Below, piece after piece: positions 12,081 to 26,800 of a DNA stretch of 64,000 nt. The notes beneath the pieces were generated by a model. It was not told where the DNA came from, searched no databases, and saw only the letters and a program-made list of their open reading frames with translations. Source of the DNA: Calendula officinalis (lineage: Eukaryota > Streptophyta > Magnoliopsida > Asterales > Asteraceae); contig OY970828.1 in NCBI GenBank assembly GCA_963853835.1, forward strand, positions 17,470,977 through 17,534,976, in the 5' to 3' direction. Every line of letters begins with the position of its first letter. The first letter of the stretch is position 1. A program made the translations under genes and the position numbers.

Positions 12081-15000
12081 CCACTAGCTATGACCAATAA
12101 CCTCTAAGTATTCATTTTTTAATCGAAATTGGTCGCTAGAACCCATACGAATGCCCCGTGAATGATTTTGACCACTAGCTATGACTAATAACCTATAAGT
12201 ATCCATTTTAAACCTTAATTGGTGTCCATTACCCATAGGAATGGCCCATAAACCATTATAACCAATAGCTTCGACCAATAACCTATAAGTATTCTTGTTA
12301 AACCTGAATTAGCGTCCATAGCCCATACGAATGGCCCGTGAACTATTCTAACCACTAGCTATGACCAATAACCTATAAGTATCCATTTTTAAAGTGTAAT
12401 TGGTGTTGATAACCCATACGAATGGCCTGTGAACCATTATAACCACTAGCTATGACCAATAACCTATAAGTATCTATTTTAAACCTTAATTGGTGTCCAT
12501 TAACCATACGAATGGCCCATGAACCATTATAACGAATAGCTTCGACCAATAACCTATAAGTATCCTTGTTAAACCGTAATTAGCGTCCATAACCCATACG
12601 AATGGCTCGTGAACCATTATAACCACTAGCTTCGACCAATAACTAATAAGTATCCATTTTTTAAAGTGTAATTGGTGTTGATAACCCATACAAATGGCCC
12701 GTGAACCATTATAACCACTAGCTATGACAAATAACCTATAAGTATCCATTTTCTAAACTGTAATTGGTCTCTAGAACCCATATGAATGCCCCATGAACGA
12801 TTTTGACCACTAGCTATGACCAATTACCTATAAGTATCCATTTTAAACCTTAATTGGTGTCCATTACCCATACGAATGGCCCGTGAACCATTATAACCAC
12901 TAGCTACGACCAATAACCTATAAGTATCCTTGTTAAACCGTAACTAGTGTCCATAGCCCATACGAATGGCCCGTGAACCATTATAACCACTAGCTATAAC
13001 CAATAACATATAAGTATCCATTTTTTAAACTGTAATTGGTGTTGATAACACATACAAATGGCCCGTGAACCATTATAACCACTAGCTATGACCAATAACC
13101 TCTAAGTATTCATTTTTTAATCGAAATTGGTCTCTAGAACCCATACGAATGCCCCGTGAATGATTTTGACCACTAGCTAAGACCAATAACCTATAAGTAT
13201 CCATTTTAAACCTTAATTGGTGTCCATTACCCATAGGAATGGCCCATCAACCATTATAACCAATAGCTTCGACCAATAACCTATAAGTATCCTCGTTAAA
13301 CCGGAATTAGCGTCCATAGCCCATACGAATGGCCCGTGAACTATTCTAACCACTAGCTATAACCAATAACCTATAAGTATCCATTTTTAAAGTGTAATTG
13401 GTGTTGATAACCCATACAAATGGCCTGGGAACCATTATAACCACTAGCTATGACCAATAACCAATAAGTATCCATTTTAAACCTTAATTGGTGTCCATTA
13501 ACCATACGAATGGCCCATGAACCATTATAACGAATAGCTTCGACCAATAACCTATAAGTATCCTTGTTAAACCGTAATTAGCGTCCATAGCCCATACTAA
13601 TGGCCCGTGAACCGTTATAACCACTAGCTTCGACCAATAACCTATTAGTATCCATTTTTTAAAGTGTAATTGGTGTTGATTACACATACAAATGGCCCGT
13701 GAACCATTATAACCACTAGCTATGACCAATAATCTCTAAGTATTCATTTTTTAATCGAAATTGGTCTCTAGAACCCATACGAATGCCCCGTGAACGATTT
13801 TGACCACTAGCTAAGACTAATAACCTATAAGTATCCATTTTAAACCTTAATTGGTGTCCATTACCCATAGGAATGGCCTATCAACCATTATAACCAATAG
13901 CTTCGACCAATAACCTATAAGTATCCTTGTTAAACCGGAATTAGCGTCCATAGCCCATACGAATGGCCCGTGAACTATTCTAACCACTAGCTATAACCAA
14001 TAACCTATAAGTATCAATTTTTAAAGTGTAATTGGTGTTGATAACCCATACGAATGGCCTGTGAACCATTATAACCACTAGCTATGACCAATAACCTATA
14101 AGTATCCATTTTAAACCTTAATTGGTGACCATTAACCATACGAATGGCCCATGAACCATTATAACGAATAGCTTCGACCAATAACCTATAAGTATCCTTG
14201 TTAAACCGTAATTAGCGTCCATAGCCCATACGAATGGCTCGTGAACCATTATAACCACTAGCTTCGACCAATAACTAATAAGTATCCATTTTTTAAAGTG
14301 TAATTGGTGTTGATAACCCATACAAATGGCCCGTGAACCATTATAACCACTAGCTATGACAAATAACCTATAAGTATCCATTTTCTAAACTGTAATTGGT
14401 CTCTAGAACCCATATGAATGCCCCATGAACGATTTTGACCACTAGCTATGACCAATTACCTATAAGTATCCATTTTAAACCTTAATTGGTGTCCATTACC
14501 CATACGAATGGCCCGTGAACCATTATAACCACTAGCTACGACCAATAACCTATAAGTATCCTTGTTAAACCGTAACTAGTGTCCATAGCCCATACGAATG
14601 GCCCGTGAACCATTATAACCACTAGCTATAACCAATAACATATAAGTATGCATTTTTTAAACTGTAATTGGTGTTGATAACACATACAAATGGCCCGTGA
14701 ACCATTATAACCACTAGCTATGACCAATAACCTCTAAGTATTCATTTTTTAATGGAAATTGGTCTCTAGAACCCATACGAAAGCCCCGTGAATGATTTTG
14801 ACCACTAGCTATGACCAATAACCTATAAGTATCCATTTTAAACCTTAATTGGTGTCCATTACCCATAGGAATGGCCCATCAACCATTATAACCAATAGCT
14901 TCGAATAATAACTTATAAGTATCCTTGTTAAACCGGAATTAGCGTCCATAGCCCATACGAATGGCCCGTGAACTATTCTAACCACTAGCTATAACCAATA

Positions 15001-18000
15001 ACCTATAAGTATCCATTTTTAAAGTGTAATTGGTGTTGATAACCCATACAAATGGCCTGTGAACCATTATAACCACTAGCTATGACCAATAACCAATAAG
15101 TATCCATTTTAAACCTTAATTGGTGTCCATTAACCATACGAATGGCCCATGAACCATTATAACGAATAGCTTCGACCAATAACCTATAAGTATCCTTGTT
15201 AAACCGTAATTAGCGTCCATAGCCTATAGGAATGGCCCGTGAACCATTATAACCGCTAGCTTCGACCAATACCTTATAAGTATCCATTTTTTAAAGTGTA
15301 ATTGGTGTTGATAACCTATACAAATGGCCCGTGAACCATTATAACCACTAGCTATGACCAATAACCTATTAATCCATTTTCTAAACTGTAATTGGTCTCT
15401 AGAACCCATACGAATGCCCCATGAACGATTTTGACCACTAGCTATGACCAATTACCTATAAGTATCCATTTTAAACCTTAATTGGTGTCCATTACCCATA
15501 CGAATGGCCCGTGAACCATTATAACCACTAGCTACGACCAATAACCTATAAGTATCCTTGTTAAACCGTAACTAGTGTCCATAGCCCATACGAATGGCCC
15601 GTGAACCATTATAACCACTAGCTATAACCAATAACATATAAGTATGCATTTTTTAAACTGTAATTGGTGTTGATAACACATACAAATGGCCCGTGAACCA
15701 TTATAACCACTAGCTATGACCAATAATCTCTAAGTATTCATTTTTTAATCGAAATTGGTCTCTAGAACCCATACGAATGCCCCGTGAACGATTTTGACCA
15801 CTAGCTAAGCCTAATAACCTATAAGTATCCATTTTAAACCTTAATTGGTGTCCATTACCCATAGGAATGGCCTATCAACCATTATAACCAATAGCTTCGA
15901 CCAATAACCTATAAGTATCCTTGTTAAACCGGGATTAGCGTCCATAGCCCATACGAATGGCCCGTGAACTATTCTAACCACTAGCTATAACCAATAACCT
16001 ATAAGTATCAATTTTTAAAGTGTAATTGGTGTTGATAACCCATACGAATGGCCTGTGAACCATTATAACCACTAGCTATGACCAATAACCTATAAGTATC
16101 CATTTTAAACCTTAATTTGTGTCCATTAACCATACGAATGGCCCATGAACCATTATAACGAATAGCTTCGACCAATAACCTATAAGTATCCTTGTTAAAC
16201 CGTAATTAGCGTCCATAGCCCATACGAATGGCTCGTGAACCATTATAACCACTAGCTTCGACCAATAACTAATAAGTATCCATTTTTTAAAGTGTAATTG
16301 GTGTTGATAACCCATACAAATGGCCCGTGAACCATTATAACCACTAGCTATGACAAATAACCTATAAGTATCCATTTTCTAAACTGTAATTGGTCTCTAG
16401 AACCCATATGAATGCCCCATGAACGATTTTGACCACTAGCTATGACCAATTACCTATAAGTATCCATTTTAAACCTTAATTGGTGTCCATTACCCATACG
16501 AATGGCCCGTGAACCATTATAACCACTAGCTACGACCAATAACCTATAAGTATCCTTGTTAAACCGTAACTAGTGTCCATAGCCCATACGAATGGCCCGT
16601 GAACCATTATAACCACTAGCTATAACCAATAACATATAAGTATGCATTTTTTAAACTGTAATTGGTGTTGATAACACATACAAATGGCCCGTGAACCATT
16701 ATAACCACTAGCTATGACCAATAACCTCTAAGTATTCATTTTTTAATCGAAATTGGTCTCTAGAACCCATACGAAAGCCCCGTGAATGATTTTGACCACT
16801 AGCTATGACCAATAACCTATAAGTATCCATTTTAAACCTTAATTGGTGTCCATTACCCATAGGAATGGCCCATCAACCATTATAACCAATAGCTTCGAAT
16901 AATAACTTATAAGTATCCTTGTTAAACCGGAATTAGCGTCCATAGCCCATACGAATGGCCCGTGAACTATTCTAACCACTAGCTATAACCAATAACCTAT
17001 AAGTATCCATTTTTAAAGTGTAATTGGTGTTGATAACCCATACAAATGGCCTGTGAACCATTATAACCACTAGCTATGACCAATAACCAATAAGTATCCA
17101 TTTTAAACCTTAATTGGTGTCCATTAACCATACGAATGGCCCATGAACCATTACAACGAATAGCTTCGACCAATAACCTATAAGTATCCTTGTTAAACCG
17201 TAATTAGCGTCCATAGCCTATAGGAATGGCCCGTGAACCATTATAACCACTAGCTTCGACCAATAACTTATAAGTATCCATTTTTTAAAGTGTAATTGGT
17301 GTTGATAACCTATACAAATGGCCCGTGAACCATTATAACCACTAGCTATGACCAATAACCTATTAATCCATTTTCTAAACTGTAATTGGTCTCTAGAACC
17401 CATACGAATGCCCCATGAACGATTTTGACCACTAGCTATGACCAATTACCTATAAGTATCCATTTTAAACCTTAATTGGTGTCCATTACCCATACGAATG
17501 GCCCGTGAACCATTATAACCACTAGCTACGACCAATAACCTATAAGTATCCTTGTTAAACCATAACTAGTGTCCATAGCCCATACGAATGGCCCGTGAAC
17601 CATTATAACCACTAGCTATAACCAATAACATATAAGTATCCATTTTTTAAACTGTAATTGGTGTTGATAACCCATACAAATGGCCCTTGAACCATTATAA
17701 CCACTAGCTATGACCAATAACCTCTAAGTATTCATTTTTTAGTCGAAATTGGTCTCTAGAACCCATACGAATGCCCCGTGAACGATTTTGACCACTAGCT
17801 ATGACCAATAACCTATAAGTATACATTTTAAACCTTAATTGGTGTCCATTACCTATAGCAATGTCCCATCAACCATTATAACCAATAGCTTCGACCAATA
17901 ACCTATAAGTATCCTTGTTAAACTGGAATTAGCGTCCATAGCCCATACGAATGGCCTGTGAACTATTCTAACCACTAGCTATAACCAATAACCTATAAGT

Positions 18001-19340
18001 ATCCATTTTTAAAGTGTAATTGGTGTTGATAACCCATACAAATGGCCTGTGAACCATTAAAACCACTAGCTATGACCAATAACCTATAAGTATCCATTTT
18101 AAACCTTAATTGGTGTCCATTAACCATACGAACGGCCCATGAACCATTATAACGAATAGCTTCGACCAATAACCTATAAGTATCCTTGTTAAACCGTAAC
18201 TAGCATCCATAGCCTATACGAATGGCCCGTGAACCATTATAACCACTAGCTTCGACCAATAACTTATAAGTATCCATTTTTAAAAGTGTAATTGGTGTTG
18301 ATAACCTATACAAATGGCCCGTGAACCATTATAACCACTAGCTATGACCAATAACCTATAAGTATCCATTTTCTAAACTGTAATTGGTCTCTAGAACCCA
18401 TACGAATGCCCCAAGAACGATTTTGACCACTAGCTATGACCAATTACCTATAAGTATCCATTTTAAACCTTAATTGGTCCCCATTACCCGTACGAATGGC
18501 CCGTGAACCATTATAACCACTAGCTACGACCAATAACCTATAAGTATCCTTGTTAAACCATAACTAGTGTCCATAGCCCATACGAATGGCCCGTGAACCA
18601 TTATAACCACTAGCTATAACCAATAACATATAAGTATCCATTTTTTAAACTGTAATTGGTGTTGATAACCCTTACAAATGGCCCTTGAACCATTATAACC
18701 ACTAGCTATGACCAATAACCTCTAAGTATTCATTTTTTAATCGAAATTGGTCTCTAGAACCCATACGAATGCCCCGTGAACGATTTTGACCACTAGCTAT
18801 GACCAATAACCTATAAGTATCCATTTTAAACCTTAATTGGTGTCCATTACCCATAGCAATGGCCCATCAACCATTATAACCAATAGCTTCGACCAATAAC
18901 CTATAAGTATCCTTGTTAAACCGGAATTAGCGTCCATAGCCCATACGAATGGCCTGTGAACTATTCTAACCACTAGCTATAACCAATAACCTATAAGTAT
19001 CCATTTTTAAAGTGTAATTGGTGTTGATAACCCATACAAATGGCCTGTGAACCATTAAAACCACTAGCTATGACCAATAACCTATAAGTATCCATTTTAA
19101 ACCTTAATTGGTGTCCATTAACCATACGAATGGCCCATGAACCATTATAACCAATAGCTTCGACCAATAACCTATAAGTATCCTTGTTAAACCGTAACTA
19201 GCGTCCATAGCCTATACGAATGGCCCGTGAACCATTATAACCACTAGCTTCGACCAATAACTTATAAGTATCCATTTTTTAAAGTGTAATTGGTGTTGAT
19301 AACCTATACAAATGGCCCGTGAACCATTATAACCACTAGC
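12081..19340. repeat. Satellite domain II (first D2 monomers; 1632 and 1994 bp superunits)
   Basis: D2 monomers (CTCTAAGTATTCATTTTTTA, then ATCGAAATTGG) first appear at about 12.1 kb. A landmark at 12486 recurs at 14118 (1632 bp, 18 monomers) and again at 16112 (1994 bp, 22 monomers). The 1994-bp unit is a near-identical tandem pair, roughly 13.73-15.72 and 15.72-17.7 kb. Shared private changes prove this, such as GCCTATCAACC at about 13.88 and 15.87 kb and the shortened CTATTAATCC at about 15.37 and 17.36 kb. Confidence 0.75.
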
Positions 19341-22300
19341 TATGACCAATAACCTATAAGTATCCATTTTAAACCTTAATTGGTGTCCATTACCCATACG
19401 AATGGCCCGTGAACCATTATAATCACTAGCTTCGACCACTAACCTATAAGTATCCATTTTAAACCTTAATTGGTGTCCATTACCCATACGAATGGTACCT
19501 GAAGCATTATAAACCCTAGCTATGACCAATAACCTATAAGTATCCTTGTTAAACCGTAATTAGCGTCCATAGCCCATACGAATGGCCCGTGAACCATTAT
19601 AACCACTAGCTTCGACCAATAACCTATAAGTATCCATGTTAAACCGTAATTAGCATTCATAGCCCATACGAATGGCCCGTAAACCATTGTAACCACTAGC
19701 AATAACCAATAACTTAAAAGTATCCATATTGTAAACTGTAATTGGTGTCTACAACCCATACGAATGCCCCATGAACGATTTTGACCACTAGCTATGACCA
19801 ATAACCTATAAGTATCCATTTTAAACATTAATTGGTGTCCATTACACATACGAGTGGCCCGTGAACAATTATAACCACTAGCTTCGACCAATAACCTATA
19901 AGTATCCTTGTTAAACCGTAATTAGCGTCCATAGCCCATTCGAATGGCCCGTGAACCATTATAATCACTAGCTTCGACCAATAATCTATAAGTATCCATG
20001 TTAAACCGTAATTACCATTCATAGCCCATACGAATGGCCCGTAAACCATTGTAACCACTATCTATGACCAGTAACTTATAAGTATCCATATTTTAAACTG
20101 CAATTGGTGTCTAGAACCCATACGAATGCCCCGTGAACGATTTTGACCACTAGCTATGACCAATAACCTATAAGTATCCATTTTAAACCTTAATAGGTGT
20201 CCATTACCCATACGAATGGCCCGTGAACCATTATAATCACTAGCTTCGACCACTAACCTATAAGTATCCATTTTAAACCTTAATTGGTGTCCATTACCCA
20301 TACGAATGGTCCCTGAAGCATTATAAACCCTAGCTATGACCAATAACCTATAAGTATCCTTGTTAAACCGTAATTAGCGTTCATAGCCCATACGAATGGC
20401 CCGTGAACCATTATAACCACTACCTTCGACCAATAACTTATAAGTATCCATGTTAAACCGTAATTAGCATTCATAGCCTATACGAATGGCCCGTAAACCA
20501 TTGTAACCACTATCTATGACCAATAACCTATAAGTATCCTTGTTAAACCGTAATTAGCGTTCATAGCCCATACGAATGGCCCGTGAACCATTATAATCAC
20601 TAGCTTCGACCAATAACCTATAAGTATCCATGTTAAACCGTAATTACCATTCATAGCCCATACGAATGGCCCGTGAACCATTGTAACCACTATCTATGAC
20701 CAATAACTTATAAGTATCCATATTTTAAACTGTAATTGGTGTCTACAACCCATACGAATGCCTCGTGAACGATTTTGACCACTAGCTATGACCAATAACC
20801 TATAAGTATTTATTTTAAACCTTAATTGGTGTCCATTACCCATACGAATGGCCCGTGAACCATTATAATCACTAGCTTCGACCAATAACCTATAAATATC
20901 CATTTTATACCTTAATTGGTGTCCATCACCCATACGAATGGCCCATGAACCATTATAAACCCTAGCTACAACCAATAACCTATAAGTATCCATTTTAAAC
21001 ATTAATTGGTGTCCATTACACATACGAATGGCCCGTGAACCATTATAACCACTAGCTATAACCAATAACCTATAAGTATCCTTGTTTAAACAATAACCTA
21101 TAAGTATCCATTTTAAACCTTAATTTGTGTTCATTACCCATACGAACGGCTCGTGAACCATTATAATCACTAGCTTCGACCAATAACCTATAAGTATCCA
21201 TATTAAACCTTAATTGGTGTCCATTACCCATACGAATGGCCCGTGAACCATTATAATCACTAGCTTCAACCAATAACCTATAAGTATCCATGTTAAACCT
21301 TAATTGGTGTCCATTACCCATAGGAATGGCCCCTGAACCATTATAAACCCTAGCTTCGACCAATAACCTATAAGTACCCATGTTAAACCGTCATTACCAT
21401 TCATAGCCCATACGAATGGCCCGTGAACCATTGTAACCACTAGCTATGACCAATAACTTATAAGTATCCATATTTTAAACTGTAATTGGTGTCAAGAATC
21501 CACACGAATGCCCCGTGAATGATTTGACCACTAGCTATAACCAATAACCTATAAGTATCCATTTTAAACCTTAATTGGTGTCCATTACCCATACGAATGG
21601 CCCATGAACCATTATAAACCCTAGCTACAACCAATAACCTATAAGTATCCTTGTTAAACCGTAATTAGCGTCCATAGCCCATACGAACCATTATAATCAC
21701 TAGCTTCGACCAATAACGCGTTCGTAGCCCATACGAATGGCCCGTGAACCATTGTAACGACTAGCTATGACCAATAACTTATAAGTATCCATATTTTAAA
21801 CTGTAATTGGTGTCTAGAACCCATATGAATGCCCCGTTAACGATTTTGACCACTAGCTATGACCAATAACCTATAAGTATTTATTTTAAACCTTAATTGG
21901 TGTCCATTACACATACGAATGGCCCGTGAACCATTATAATCACTAGCTTCGACCAATAACCTATAAGTATCCATTTTAAACCTTAATTGGTGTCCATTAC
22001 CCATACGAATGGGCCCTGAACCATTATAAACCCTAGCTATGACCAATAACCTATAAGTATCCATTTTAAACATTAATTGGTGTCCATTACACATACGAAT
22101 GGCCCGTGAACCATTATAACCACTAGCTTTGACCAATAACCTATAAGTATCCTTGTTTAAACAATAACCTATAAGTATCCATTTTAATCCTTAATTGGTG
22201 TTCATTACCCATACGAACGGCTCGTGAACCATTATAATCACTAGCTTCGACCAATAACCTATAAGTATCCATTTTAAACCTTAATTGGTGTCCATTACCC

Positions 22301-23820
22301 ATACGAATGGCCCGTGAACCATTATAATCACTAGCTTCAACCAATAACCTATAAGTATCCATGTTAAACCTTAATTGGTGTCCATTACCCATAGGAATGG
22401 CCCCTGAACCATTATAAACCCTAGCTACGACCAATAACCTATAAGTATCCTTGTTAAATCGCAATTAGCGTCCATAGCCCATACGAATGGCCTGTGAACC
22501 ATTATAATCACTAGCTTCGACCAATAACCTATAAGTATCCATGTTAAACCGTCATTACCATTCATAGCCCATACGAATGGCCCGTGAACCATTGTAACCA
22601 CTAGCTATGACCAATAACTTATAAGTATCCATATTTTAAACTGTAATTGGTGTCAAGAATCCATACGAATGCCCCGTGAACGATTTTGACCACTAGCTAT
22701 AACCAATAACCTATAAGTATCCATTTTAAACCTTAATTGGTGTCCATTACCCATACGACTGACCCGTGAACCAATATAATCACTAGCTTCGACCAATAAC
22801 CTATAAGTATCCATTTTAAACCTTAATTGGTGTCCATTACACATACGAATGGCCCGTGAACTATTATAATCACTAGCTTCGACCAATAACCTATAAGTAT
22901 CCATTTTAAACCTTAATTGGTGTCCATTACCCATACGAATGGGCCCTGAACCATTATAAACCCTAGCTATGACCAATAACCTATAAGTATCCATTTTAAA
23001 CATTAATTGGTGTCCACTACACATACGAGTGGCCCGTGAACCATTATAACCACTAGCTTCGACCAATAACCTATAAGTATCCTTGTTAAACCGTAATTAG
23101 CGTCCATAGCACATTCGAATGGCCCGTGAACCATTATAATCACTAGCTTCGACCAATAACCTATAAGTATCCATGTTAAACCGTAATTACCATTCATAGC
23201 CCATACGAATGGCCCGTGAACCATTGTAACCACTATCTATGACCAATAACTTATAAGTATCCATATTTTAAACTGTAATTGGTGTCTAGAACCCATATGA
23301 ATGCCCCGTGAACGATTTTGACCACTAGCTATGACCAATAACCTATAAGTATCCATTTTAAACCTTAATTGGTGTCCATTACCCATACGAATGGCCCGTG
23401 AACCATTATAATCACTAGCTTCGTCCACTAACCTATAAGTATCCATTTTAAACCTTAATTGGTGTCCATTACCCATACGAATGGTCCCTGAAGCATTATA
23501 AACCCTAGCTATGACCAATAACCTATAAGTATCCTTGTTAAACCGTAATTAGCGTCCATAGCCCATACGAATGGCCCGTGAACCATTATAACCACTAGCT
23601 TCGACCAATAACCTATAAGTATCCATGTTAAACCGTAATTAGCATTCATAGCCCATACGAATGGCCCGTAAACCATTGTAACCACTAGCAATAACCAATA
23701 ACTTATAAGTATCCATATTGTAAACTGTAATTGGTGTCTACAACCCATACGAATGCCCCATGAACGATTTTGACCACTAGCTATGACCAATAACCTATAA
23801 GTATCCATTTTAAACCTTAA
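19341..23820. repeat. Satellite domain III (island without C-type monomers)
   Basis: Between about 19.34 and 23.82 kb I find no C-type centre (GTGTTGATAACC). Monomers are mostly A and B, with private variants ATTATAATCACTAGC and ATTATAAACCCTAGC and a D-like hybrid whose centre is AAACTGTAATTGGTGTCTAC. Most are 90 bp, which keeps minus-strand frames open for up to 137 codons. A landmark at 20062 recurs at 23237 (3175 bp, about 35 monomers). Truncated monomers occur at about 21.08, 21.69-21.72 and 22.15 kb. Domain II-like sequence resumes near 23.82 kb with the same monomer series that ended near 19.3 kb. Confidence 0.75.
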
Positions 23821-26800
23821 TTGGTATCCATTACCCATACGTATGGCCCGTGAACCATTATAACCACTAGCTTCGACCAATAACTTATAAGTATCCATTT
23901 TTTAAAGTGTAATTGGTGTTGATAACCTATACAAATGGCCCTTGAACCATTATAACCACTAGCTATGACCAATAACCTATTAATCCATTTTCTAAACTGT
24001 AATTGGTCTTTAGAACCCATACGAATGCCCCATGAACGATTTTGACCACTAGCTATGACCAATTACCTATAAGTATCCATTTTAAACCTTAATTGGTGTC
24101 CATTACCCGTACGAATGGCCCGTGAACCATTATAACCACTAGCTACGACCAATAACCTATAAGTATCCTTGTTAAACCATAACTAGTGTCCATAGCCCAT
24201 ACGAATGGCCCGTGAACCATTATAACCACTAGCTATAACCAATAACATATAAGTATCCATTTTTTAAACTGTAATTGGTGTTGATAACCCATACAAATGG
24301 CCCTTGAACCATTATAACCACTAGCTATGACCAATAACCTCTAAGTATTCATTTTTTAATCGAAATTGGTCTCTAGAACCCATACGAATGCCCCGTGAAC
24401 GATTTTGACCACTAGCTATGACCAATAACCTATAAGTATACATTTTAAACCTTAATTGGTGTCCATTACCCATAGCAATGGCCCATCAACCATTATAACC
24501 AATAGCTTCGACCAATAACCTATAAGTATCCTTGTTAAACTGGAATTAGCGTCCATAGCCCATGCGAATGGCCTGTGAACTATTCTAACCACTAGCTATA
24601 ACCAATAACCTATAAGTATCCATTTTTAAAGTGTAATTGGTGTTGATAACCCGTACAAATGGCATGTGAACCATTAAAACCACTAGCTATGACCAATAAC
24701 CTATAAGTATCCATTTTAAACCTTAATTGGTGTCCATTAACCATACGAATGGCCCATGAACCATTATAACGAATAGCTTCGACCAATAACCTATAAGTAT
24801 CCTTGTTAAACCGTAACTAGCGTCCATAGCCTATACGAATGGCCCGTGAACCATTATAACCACTAGCTTCGACCAATAACTTATAAGTATCCATTTTTTA
24901 AAGTGTAATTGGTGTTGATAACCTATACAAATGGCCCGTGAACCATTATAACCACTAGCTATGACCAATAACCTATAAGTATCCATTTTCTAAACTGTAA
25001 TTGGTCTCTAGAACCCATACGAATGCCCCATGAACGATTTTGACCACTAGCTATGACCAATAACCTATAAGTATCCATTTTAAACCTTAATTGGTGTCCA
25101 TTACCCATAGCAATGGCCCATCAACCATTATAACCAATAGCTTCGACCAATAACCTATAAGTATCCTTGTTAAACCGGAATTAGCGTCCATAGCCCATAC
25201 GAATGGCCTGTGAACTATTCTAACCACTAGCTATAACCAATAACCTATAGTATCCATTTTTAAAGTGTAATTGGTGTTGATAACCCATACAAATGGCATG
25301 TGAACCATTAAAACCACTAGCTATGACCAATAACCTATAAGTATCCATTTTAAACCTTAATTGGTGTCCATTAACCATACGAATGGCCCATGAACCATTA
25401 TAACGAATAGCTTCGACCAATAACCTATAAGTATCCTTGTTAAACCGTAACTAGCGTCCATAGCCTATACGAATGGCCCGTGAACCATTATAACCACTAG
25501 ATTCGACCAATAACTTATAAGTATCCATTTTTTAAAGTGTAACTGGTGTTGATAACCTATACAAATGGCCCGTGAACCATTATAACCACTAGCTATGACC
25601 AATAACCTATAAGTATCCATTTTCTAAACTGTAATTGGTCTCTAGAACCCATACGAATGCCCCATAAACAATTTTGACCACTAGCTATGACCAATTACCT
25701 GTAAGTATCCATTTTAAACCTTAATTGGTGTCCATTACCCATAGCAATGGCCCATCAACCATTATAACCAATAGCTTCGACCAATAACCTATAAGTATCC
25801 TTGTTAAACCGGAATTAGCGTCCATAGCCCATACGAATGGCCTGTGAACTATTCTAACCACTAGCTATAACCAATAACCTATAGTATCCATTTTTAAAGT
25901 GTAGTTGGTGTTGATAACCCATACAAATGGCATGTGAACCATTAAAACCACTAGCTATGACCAATAACCTATAAGTATCCATTTTAAACCTTAATTGGTG
26001 TCCATTAACCATACGAATGGCCCATGAACCATTATAACGAATAGCTTCGACCAATAACCTATAAGCATCCTTGTTAAACCGTAACTAGCGTCCATAGCCT
26101 ATACGAATGGCCCGTGAACCATTATAACCACTAGCTTCGACCAATAACTTATAAGTATCCATTTTTTAAAGTGTAATTGGTGTTGATAACCTATACAAAT
26201 GGCCCGTGAACCATTATAACCACTAGCTATGACCAATAACCTATAAGTATCCATTTTCTAAACTGTAATTGGTCTCTAGAACCCATACGAATGCCCCATG
26301 AACGATTTTGACCACTAGCTATGACCAATTACCTGTAAGTATCCATTTTAAACCTTAATTGGTGTCCATTACCCATACGAATGGCCCGTGAACCATTATA
26401 ACCACTAGCTACGACCAATAACCTATAAGTATCCTTGTTAAACCATAACTAGTGTCCATAGCCCATACGAATGGCCCGTGAACCATTATAACCACTAGCT
26501 ATAACCAATAACATATAAGTATCCATTTTTTAAACTGTAATTGGTGTTGATAACCCATACAAATGGCCCTTGAACCATTATAACCACTAGCTATGACCAA
26601 TAACCTCTAAGTATTCATTTTTTAATCGAAATTGGTCTCTAGAACCCATACGAATTCCCCGTGAACGATTTCGACCACTAGCTATGACCAATAACCTATA
26701 AGTATCCATTTTAAACCTTAATTGGTGTCCATTACCCATAGCAATGGCCCATCAACCATTATAACCAATAGCTTCGACCAATAACCTATAAGTATCCTTG

